Of a stretch of 12,424 bases of DNA, positions 7,184 through 12,424 are shown piece after piece. Each line of letters begins with the position of its first letter. The stretch's first letter is position 1. Made by a program: the position numbers and the translations under genes. The notes beneath the pieces were generated by a model that made no database searches, was not told where the DNA came from, and saw only the letters and a program-made list of their open reading frames with translations. Source of the stretch: Rhodoluna sp. (GTDB taxonomy: Bacteria > Actinomycetota > Actinomycetes > Actinomycetales > Microbacteriaceae); the NCBI GenBank assembly GCA_017984715.1, contig JAGNYY010000014.1, positions 1-12,424 of the forward strand. Reading direction: 5' to 3'.

Positions 7184-8560
7184 TTAGGCGTGTGCGTGAA
7201 GAGGCTTACCGGCGAGAGCGAGGTGCGCTTCTCCGATGGCCTCGTTCATAGTTGGGTGGGCGTGAATAAGGCTTGCTACGTCTTCTGGGTATGCTTCCCA
7301 GTTCACGATGAGCTGAGCTTCGCCGATCTGTTCGCCTACGCGTGAACCGATCATGTGAACACCGACAACTGGGCCGTTGTTCTGACGAATCAGCTTAATG
7401 AAACCAGCAGTGCCCAGAATTTGGCTCTTGCCGTTTCCACCCAAGTTGTACTCATAAGTTGAGATGTTGTCTGCGCCGAATTTGTCGGTCGCCTGCGCTG
7501 TGGTGAGGCCAACGGATGCAATCTCAGGCTCACAGTAGGTAACCTTTGGGATTCCAGTTTCATCGATGACTGCCGGCATTAGACCCGCGATCTCCTCGGC
7601 AATGAAGATTCCCTGCTGGAAACCGCGGTGCGCCAACTGCAGACCAGGGACGATGTCGCCCGCTGCAAAGACGCCTGGAAGGTTTGTCTGTAGTCGCTCG
7701 TTGGTTAGGACCCAACCGCGTTCCATGTTGATGCCTTGTTCTTCATAGCCAAGACCAGCAGTGTTTGGGCCACGACCAACAGCGACGAGCATTAGTTCGG
7801 CTTCGAGTTTTTCTCCCGACTCCAATGAAACCACTACGCCGTTTTCGTGCTGCTCGACTCCAGAGAAGCGAACGCCTGTTTTGAAATCAATACCGCGCTT
7901 ACGGAAGGCGCGCTCTAGGGCTTTGCTCACCACTGGTTCTTCATTTGGAACCAGGGATGGTAGGCCTTCAACAATGGTCACCTCTGCGCCGAAAGAGCGC
8001 CAGATCGAAGCAAATTCCACTCCGATGACTCCGCCTCCAAGAACGATGACCTTGTTCGGCACGAAATCAAGCTGAAGTGCGTGTTCTGACGTGATTACGC
8101 GTCCACCAATTTCCAGCCCCGGGAGCGAGCGACTGTAAGAGCCAGAAGCAAGTACTACGTTTGCACCGGTGTAGTTTTCACCATTCACCTGAACGGTCTT
8201 TGGCCCGACGAGGCGGCCTTCGCCTGAAACTACAGTGATGTCCTTGGAACCCACCAAGCCGGTTAGGCCCTTGAATAGACGATCAACAATGCCGTCTCGG
8301 TACTTATTCACACCAAGCATGTCGATCGAGCCGAAAGAAGCATTTACGCCATAGTGGCCGGCTTCCTTTACGTTGTCGGCGATCTCTGCCGAGTGGAGCA
8401 GGGCCTTCGTAGGAATACAACCGCGGTGCAAGCAGGTGCCACCTAGCTTGTCCTTCTCGATTAGAGCAACAGTCTTGCCCAACTGCGCTGAGCGAAGTGC
8501 AGCGGCATAGCCACCGCTTCCGCCACCAAGAATTACAACGTCAAAGTTGTGGTCAGCCAC
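7184..8560 (-). CDS. lpdA: Dihydrolipoyl dehydrogenase (E3)
   Basis: A flavoprotein that reoxidises dihydrolipoyl groups of E2 and GcvH with NAD+. The start is GTG at 8560, giving 458 aa: AAGGGAG ends 6 nt upstream. The frame stays open to a TTG at 8590, but this would add ten residues (MFVNLLREIF) overlapping that Shine-Dalgarno. Visible features are the FAD-binding GGGSGGYAAA (about residues 12-21), the redox disulfide in GGTCLHRGCIPTK (C43, C48), the NAD-binding VLGGGVIGVEFASIW, a second FAD motif near GVFAAGDIV, and the C-terminal HPTMNE base pair (H435, E440). It lies between pepA and sucB on the same strand with gaps of 60 and 29 nt and is the natural partner of the sucB product. Confidence 0.97.
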   Translation of the reverse strand: MADHNFDVVILGGGSGGYAAALRSAQLGKTVALIEKDKLGGTCLHRGCIPTKALLHSAEIADNVKEAGHYGVNASFGSIDMLGVNKYRDGIVDRLFKGLTGLVGSKDITVVSGEGRLVGPKTVQVNGENYTGANVVLASGSYSRSLPGLEIGGRVITSEHALQLDFVPNKVIVLGGGVIGVEFASIWRSFGAEVTIVEGLPSLVPNEEPVVSKALERAFRKRGIDFKTGVRFSGVEQHENGVVVSLESGEKLEAELMLVAVGRGPNTAGLGYEEQGINMERGWVLTNERLQTNLPGVFAAGDIVPGLQLAHRGFQQGIFIAEEIAGLMPAVIDETGIPKVTYCEPEIASVGLTTAQATDKFGADNISTYEYNLGGNGKSQILGTAGFIKLIRQNNGPVVGVHMIGSRVGEQIGEAQLIVNWEAYPEDVASLIHAHPTMNEAIGEAHLALAGKPLHAHA

Positions 8561-8566
8561 GAATAT

Positions 8567-8573
8567 CTCCCTT
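8567..8573 (-). promoter_or_regulatory. Ribosome binding site that fixes the lpdA GTG start
   Basis: AAGGGAG on the minus strand ends 6 nt before GTG at 8560, the same spacing as at sucB. It argues against the upstream TTG at 8590. Confidence 0.8.
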
Positions 8574-8620
8574 AAAAGGTTCACGAACAAACAAAAGTTT
8601 ACTACCTGCGACGCGCTTAG

Positions 8621-10063
8621 TTAGCGAGACATACCTTCAGCAACGCAGACCAAAGTTCGAAGCAGAACTCCCGTTGCACCCTTGGCTGTGTAGCCATAGG
8701 GCGCAGAATCGTTGTTGGCGGTTCCGGCGATATCGAGGTGGGCCCATGGTTGAGCTTTCGCTCCAGGCTTCGAACTGCCGACAAACTCCCTTAGGAACAC
8801 TCCGGCGAGTAGCATTCCACCTGCTGTCGAACCCATCTTTGCATTTGCGATATCTGCCACATCGGTGTCCAGTCGAGAACGCATTTCCGCTGGCAGCGGC
8901 ATGTGCCACACCAGCTCTCCAGAGTCGAACGCTGCCGCCTCAACCGCAGAGACTGCGTCGGAAGTGCCCATCAAGGCCGAATAGCGATCTCCTAGGGCAA
9001 CTCGGGCTGCTCCGGTGAGCGTTGCAACGTCAATAATGAGGTCGGGTTTCAACTCTGAAGCTGCTGATAGGCCATCGGCGAGAACCAAACGCCCCTCTGC
9101 ATCGGTGTTGAGGACCTCTACCGTCTTGCCGTTGCGAATCTTGATCACGTCGTTCGGTCTGGTGGCTGAACCCGAAGGCATATTCTCTGCAAGACATAGA
9201 TAGCTGGTTACCTTGACCGGCAGTTTGAGAGCCGAAATCGCAAGGATTGCCTGATAAACGGTCGCGGCGCCGGTCATGTCGTACTTCATGCCAACCATCG
9301 ACGCCGACGGCTTGATGGAGATGCCCCCGGTGTCGAAAGTGATTCCTTTTCCAACCAAGGCAAGGTGAGTCTTTGCTTGCTTCGGAGAGTATTCAACCTT
9401 GACCAGTCTCGGTGGTCTAGTCGACCCCTGTCCGACAGCAAGAATTCCGCCGAAGTTTCCGGCTTTCAACGCCTTCTCGTCCAGGATTTCGACGCTGACA
9501 TCAAAGTCTTTTGCCTCCTTTGAAACGATTGAAGCGAAACTCTGCGGGTAAAGAACATTTGGCGGGCTATTTACGAGATAACGAACGCGATCGACCGAGT
9601 TCGCGAGAATACGAGAGCGCTCGATTTCACGCTTCGAGACAGCAAAATCGCTTAGTACGACAATCGAGCTGAGTTTTACTGAAGTGGCCAATAGGGCGCC
9701 CTCAAGCGTGCAGACTGCATCTCGTTCGTCATCAGTAGGCAAGTCGAAAACGATTTCACGGAAACCAGTGAGCTTTCGAGTCGCTGAAGCTGCCAGTTCA
9801 CGAAGCGAGTCTTCATCTAACTCTTCAGAACCGACTCCGATGAGTGCGACTACTGAGCCGTTTTCGCCTGGCACTCGGATTAGCGATTCAAACTTCGAAG
9901 ATGCTCCAAGAGACGCGAAGTCCAGGTGAGCGATTGAATCTGTCTTGACCCTGTGAGTCAGGAGTGACAGTTTGTCTGCCTTGCCCGTGACGCCGATTAC
10001 GAAGACTGTTCCGACCTTGCTGGTAGGAATTTTTGGTGTGACCGAGAGCTTTATATTCGTCAT
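8621..10063 (-). CDS. pepA: Leucyl aminopeptidase, M17 family
   Basis: A cytosolic two-metal aminopeptidase that releases N-terminal residues, usually as a hexamer. The 480-aa protein has a less conserved N-terminal regulatory domain (about 1-160) and a C-terminal catalytic domain. The metal and catalytic residues are in place: K239 and D244 in GKGITFDTGG, K251, D262 in MKYDMTGAA, and D321, E323 and R325 in the signature NTDAEGRL. Later parts such as VATLTGAARVALG and HLDIAGTA also fit. Its ATG lacks a Shine-Dalgarno, but TAGCAT ends 6 nt upstream, so translation is probably leaderless. It likely heads a pepA-lpdA-sucB transcript, with 60 nt to lpdA and no terminator hairpin between. In some bacteria PepA also binds DNA; nothing here tests that. 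Confidence 0.96.
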   Translation of the reverse strand: MTNIKLSVTPKIPTSKVGTVFVIGVTGKADKLSLLTHRVKTDSIAHLDFASLGASSKFESLIRVPGENGSVVALIGVGSEELDEDSLRELAASATRKLTGFREIVFDLPTDDERDAVCTLEGALLATSVKLSSIVVLSDFAVSKREIERSRILANSVDRVRYLVNSPPNVLYPQSFASIVSKEAKDFDVSVEILDEKALKAGNFGGILAVGQGSTRPPRLVKVEYSPKQAKTHLALVGKGITFDTGGISIKPSASMVGMKYDMTGAATVYQAILAISALKLPVKVTSYLCLAENMPSGSATRPNDVIKIRNGKTVEVLNTDAEGRLVLADGLSAASELKPDLIIDVATLTGAARVALGDRYSALMGTSDAVSAVEAAAFDSGELVWHMPLPAEMRSRLDTDVADIANAKMGSTAGGMLLAGVFLREFVGSSKPGAKAQPWAHLDIAGTANNDSAPYGYTAKGATGVLLRTLVCVAEGMSR

Positions 10064-10069
10064 GGTGCA

Positions 10070-10075
10070 ATGCTA
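10070..10075 (-). promoter_or_regulatory. -10 element of a probably leaderless promoter for pepA
   Basis: Minus-strand TAGCAT is followed by exactly 6 nt and the pepA ATG. The expected -35 position falls on the -10 of the divergent PAC2 promoter (10094-10099), and no TTGACA-like hexamer is visible. Confidence 0.55.
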
Positions 10076-10093
10076 ACCGCCGACTTAGGAAGT

Positions 10094-10099
10094 TAGGAT
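10094..10099 (+). promoter_or_regulatory. -10 element of a probably leaderless promoter for the PAC2 gene
   Basis: TAGGAT is followed by exactly 6 nt and the ATG at 10106. It is part of a direct repeat, TTAGGA at 10085-10090 and again at 10093-10098, so an alternative -10 lies 8 bp upstream. Its -35 region falls on the pepA -10. Confidence 0.58.
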
Positions 10100-10105
10100 T
10101 TACAG

Positions 10106-11029
10106 ATGGTTCAGCCGCGAGACTTATTCACAATCCACGATGTGGACGTCGAAGTCACGCTCGGCCTGCACATGGTCGGCGGGCTCAGTGGTTTCACCGA
10201 TGCTGGCTCTACGGTTTCCCAATTTGCACAGCAAATCTTTTCGAATCTCGAACATAGATTGCTAGTTAGTTTCAACAATGATGAGTTGCTGGATTACCGC
10301 TCTCGCCGACCGGTAATGTTCTTCGAGAAGGACCACATCGAGTCATACGAGCCGGCAATTTTGGGTATCTATCTGGTTTGGGATGAGGCCCGACAGCCGT
10401 TCCTATACCTACATGGCTACGAGCCAGACTTCCGTTGGGAGGCCTTCAGCGAGGCCATGGCATTCATACTCGACTTTTATGCGGTCTCCGACTTCACCTG
10501 GGTTCATGCAATTCCGTTCCCGATGCCGCACACGCGTTCGGTTGGAGTCACAGTTTCGGGCAACCGAAAAAACCTCATTGAGCAAACATCCGAGTGGCGA
10601 CCGCAAACTCAAGTTCCTGGAAACGTTCTGCACCTTTTGGAGTACCGTTTCGCAGCCGATGAAATCCCTACCGCTGGGTACGTTCTTTTGGTGCCGCATT
10701 ATTTGTCGGAAAGTGAATACCCTGCTGCTGCTGTAACCGCATTCGAGCAAGTGACGACGGCAACCGGGCTTGTTTTTCCGACTGACGCCTTGAGGGATGA
10801 CAACGCGCGGTTCCTAACTAAGTTGAACGCTCAAGTGTCGGAAAACGAAGAGCTTGCGACCATGATCTCGAATCTGGAGCAGGGCTATTTGAACGAAAAG
10901 ACGGGCCCAAACCAAGCGCCGGTTCGCAAGCCGAACAGCAAGGTTCCTAATGCCGACGAAATTGCCGCTGAGCTCGAGGACTACCTCGCTAGCCGAAGAA
11001 AGAACTCAGCGGAAGACTCGAAAGAATAG
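10106..11029 (+). CDS. PAC2 family protein
   Basis: A 307-aa soluble protein of the PAC2 family, named after a eukaryotic proteasome assembly chaperone. Actinobacterial members such as M. tuberculosis Rv2125 have solved structures, to my recollection, but no firm function. Family features include the N-terminal VGGLSGFTDAGSTVSQFAQQI (split across residues 24-44), followed by DYRSRRPVMFF, YLHGYEPDFRWEAF and IPFPMPHTRSVGVTVSG. The C-terminal tail is acidic and polar, ending in PNADEIAAELEDYLASRRKN, also typical. The start lacks a Shine-Dalgarno and matches the leaderless pattern. It is divergent from pepA over only 42 bp and followed at once by an MFS gene. No transmembrane segment is seen. Whether this organism has a proteasome cannot be told from the window. 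Confidence 0.88.
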   Translation: MVQPRDLFTIHDVDVEVTLGLHMVGGLSGFTDAGSTVSQFAQQIFSNLEHRLLVSFNNDELLDYRSRRPVMFFEKDHIESYEPAILGIYLVWDEARQPFLYLHGYEPDFRWEAFSEAMAFILDFYAVSDFTWVHAIPFPMPHTRSVGVTVSGNRKNLIEQTSEWRPQTQVPGNVLHLLEYRFAADEIPTAGYVLLVPHYLSESEYPAAAVTAFEQVTTATGLVFPTDALRDDNARFLTKLNAQVSENEELATMISNLEQGYLNEKTGPNQAPVRKPNSKVPNADEIAAELEDYLASRRKNSAEDSKE

Positions 11030-11030
11030 C

Positions 11031-12290
11031 TTGGCCTCACCACGTGTGAGCCTCATTCTGGGCGCAGCTGTCTTTGCCTATTTTGTGACTGTCGTTGAAC
11101 GCAGCTCAATGGGAATCGCCTCATTAGCTGCGGCCTCCAGGTTTGAGACTGGTGCAGCGGCCCTATCAACTCTGGCGGCGGCTCAGTTGGCGGTTTATGC
11201 AGCCATGCAAATACCCGCTGGCATGGCCTTAGACAGGTTTGGAGCGCGGGCGCTAATTGTTTTTGGGAGCATAGCGACTGGGCTCGGCAATTTCATCGTG
11301 GCTTTTGCGCCAGAAATACCGCTCGCGGTGACGGGGCGAATGATTGTCGGCTTCGGAGATGCCTTCGTCTTCATCTCGATGATTCGCCTCATCAATGGAT
11401 GGGTGGTCGGGCCAAAAGCCACCCGCTATACGCAGCTTTTTGCCAATTTAGGGCAGCTGGGGCAGGTCTTCTCTGCGATTCCCTTCGCTTTTCTCCTAGA
11501 AGTCGCAGGCTGGACTCCGGCATTCAGCCTGGCTTCGGCCCTCGCTTTTATTGCTGCTGCTATCGCGATGGCCGCAATTAGGGACGAACCTCAAGGAACT
11601 CAACCCTCTAGCTCCTGGTCGCAAGTATTGCGGCAGTTCCGCGAAAACATCTCTGACCCTTTCACGCGAAAGGCCTTTTGGGTTCACTTCACCCTGCAAT
11701 CGAGCGGTTCGGTTTTCATTTTGCTCTGGGGTTACACGTTTCTAGTTGAGGCCGAGAACCTATCCAAGGCATTCGCATCTCTGTTGCTCAGTTCATTTGT
11801 CTTGGTTGGTTTTGTGGTCGGGCCTGCCATAAGTTTCGTATGCGTCCGTTTCCCAAACAACAGAAATCGACTTGTGGCTTTTGTATTTACCCTTATCGCT
11901 AGTGCGTGGATTCTCGTATCTCTCACCCCGGGTGTAAACCCCACCTGGCAAATTGTTTTCCTAGTGCTATCGGTTGGCATCGGTGGCCCTGCATCCATGG
12001 CCGCCTTCGACTACTCACGAACTTCAATTCCGAAATACCGGCAAGGTTCCTCAAATGGAATCATCAACTCAGGTGGTTTCGTTGCAACTTTCATAAGCAT
12101 TTACCTCATCGGAGTCGCTTTAGACGCGATTGATGTCGCAGGGTTGGTGCCAGACGGGAAGCTGTATTCCCTTGAAGCTTTCAAACTCGCATTTCCAATC
12201 CAGCTGTTGATTATGACGATTGGGCTAGTCATGTTTTATAGAGAGCGAACGCTGACCCAAAAGATTAGGGAATACGCAGCCACTGAATAA
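11031..12290 (+). CDS. Major facilitator superfamily transporter, substrate unknown
   Basis: A 419-aa protein rich in hydrophobic helices, consistent with 12 membrane segments. The MFS motif A, GMALDRFGAR, is at residues 64-73 in the loop after helix 2. The helix 1-2 region reads FVTVVERSSMGIASLAAASRF, a pattern I associate with an uncharacterised actinobacterial MFS group, and a long cytosolic loop near residues 186-215 separates the halves. The start is uncertain. TTG at 11031, one base after the PAC2 stop, places a short N-terminus before helix 1, with GAAAGAA about 7 nt upstream. GTG at 11046 is possible, and an ATG at 10950 would overlap the PAC2 gene by 80 nt and add an unlikely basic tail. 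Translational coupling to PAC2 is likely. No substrate can be read from the sequence. Confidence 0.85.
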   Translation: MASPRVSLILGAAVFAYFVTVVERSSMGIASLAAASRFETGAAALSTLAAAQLAVYAAMQIPAGMALDRFGARALIVFGSIATGLGNFIVAFAPEIPLAVTGRMIVGFGDAFVFISMIRLINGWVVGPKATRYTQLFANLGQLGQVFSAIPFAFLLEVAGWTPAFSLASALAFIAAAIAMAAIRDEPQGTQPSSSWSQVLRQFRENISDPFTRKAFWVHFTLQSSGSVFILLWGYTFLVEAENLSKAFASLLLSSFVLVGFVVGPAISFVCVRFPNNRNRLVAFVFTLIASAWILVSLTPGVNPTWQIVFLVLSVGIGGPASMAAFDYSRTSIPKYRQGSSNGIINSGGFVATFISIYLIGVALDAIDVAGLVPDGKLYSLEAFKLAFPIQLLIMTIGLVMFYRERTLTQKIREYAATE

Positions 12291-12297
12291 GGTTTCT

Positions 12298-12321
12298 AAT
12301 TACGCTAATCGTCTCGTAATT
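12298..12321. repeat. Inverted repeat AATTACG / CGTAATT after the MFS gene
   Basis: AATTACG (12298-12304) and CGTAATT (12315-12321) are perfect 7-bp inverted arms around 10 nt. There is no T-run, so it is a poor terminator. It lies directly upstream of a predicted promoter and could be an operator. Confidence 0.4.
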
Positions 12322-12323
12322 GG

Positions 12324-12352
12324 TCAACAAAGTTGAGATTCCGTGACATAAT
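12324..12352 (+). promoter_or_regulatory. Predicted promoter for a gene beyond the window
   Basis: TCAACA (12324-12329, 4 of 6 to TTGACA), 17-nt spacer, then CATAAT (12347-12352, 5 of 6 to TATAAT) preceded by TGA, an extended -10. It is the best sigma-70-type match in the window and predicts a start near 12359. The -35 is part of a small palindrome, TCAAC-AAA-GTTGA. Confidence 0.6.
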
Positions 12353-12360
12353 TGCAAGCA

Positions 12361-12397
12361 GACCCAGTCTCCGTTTTTTGCGGATTTGACATGGGTC
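12361..12397 (+). other. Long stem-loop at the predicted transcript 5' end
   Basis: GACCCA (12361-12366) pairs with TGGGTC (12392-12397), GTC (12367-12369) with GAC (12388-12390) past a single bulged A, and TCCG (12370-12373) with CGGA (12381-12384) past a bulged TTT. That gives 13 base pairs with a loop of six T and a G. No T-run follows, so it is not an obvious terminator. It starts within about 2 nt of the predicted transcription start, so it would form a 5'-end hairpin in the leader of the next gene. The rest of the window holds no coding start that stays open. Confidence 0.5.
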
Positions 12398-12424
12398 TTA
12401 GTAATGCCCGGATCAGCAGATAGT

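Noticed and set aside
8561..8620. Separate lpdA promoter in the pepA-lpdA gap
   Set aside because: TAGTAA occurs on the minus strand, but no -35 fits and there is no terminator after pepA; read-through from pepA explains it better.
8497..9018. 173-codon plus-strand open frame
   Set aside because: Fully antisense to lpdA and pepA, which have intact catalytic motifs; composition is Arg/Pro/Leu-rich shadow sequence.
10950..11030. ATG start for the MFS gene inside the PAC2 gene
   Set aside because: It would overlap the PAC2 gene by 80 nt and add a charged, Ser/Thr/Lys-rich tail; the TTG just after the PAC2 stop gives the usual short N-terminus.
1..12424. Search for tRNA, rRNA, CRISPR repeats, insertion sequence ends, integrase or toxin-antitoxin genes
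   Set aside because: Nothing seen; long repeats are absent, and the coding strands are filled by conserved enzymes.

Overview
This is a core-genome stretch of an actinobacterium with no mobile element, CRISPR array, tRNA or rRNA. The gene order, the actinobacterial families present (DUF4191, RDD, PAC2, the AceF/SucB-type E2) and a GC content that looks moderate for the phylum suggest Micrococcales. A Microbacteriaceae-like organism with a small genome, such as a freshwater planktonic lineage, would fit; this assignment is inferred from gene order and protein character, not from a marker gene. From memory, Mycobacterium tuberculosis keeps a closely related order (glnE, glnA1, RDD-type protein, DUF4191 protein, lipA, lipB, dlaT, and a leucyl aminopeptidase nearby), so most of the window is old conserved synteny.

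Layout. Bases 1-768 hold the C-terminal end of glnE (+). It converges on glnA (-) across a near-perfect bidirectional terminator. glnA is divergent from a small RDD membrane protein gene (+). The 129-bp gap between them carries a leaderless-type promoter for the RDD gene, a -10 for glnA, and a ladder of four 5-bp half-sites at exact 11-bp spacing that resembles a GlnR operator. The RDD gene converges on lipB-lipA-DUF4191 (-) across a second bidirectional terminator. A lone one-TM hypothetical gene (+) lies between lipB and sucB, and a third terminator hairpin lies inside its last codons. Then come pepA-lpdA-sucB (-, probably one operon), the divergent pair PAC2-family gene and MFS transporter (+), and a 134-bp tail with a promoter and a hairpin for a gene beyond the window.

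How the genes work together. GlnE modifies GlnA at Tyr406, so the left end is a nitrogen-assimilation pair of enzyme and modifier. LipB and LipA make the lipoyl group that is carried on Lys43 of the E2 protein (SucB/DlaT type), and LpdA reoxidises that lipoyl group. The centre is therefore a lipoate and 2-oxoacid dehydrogenase block that lacks only the E1 gene. PepA, PAC2 and the MFS protein have no evident link to it beyond position.

The most notable non-coding feature is a repeated promoter architecture: four transcription-unit heads (RDD, lipB, pepA, PAC2) show TAnnnT, exactly 6 nt, then ATG, with no Shine-Dalgarno. Internal operon genes (lpdA, sucB) instead have strong Shine-Dalgarno sequences 6 nt from the start. 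I found no convincing previously undescribed multi-gene system; the points worth following are regulatory.
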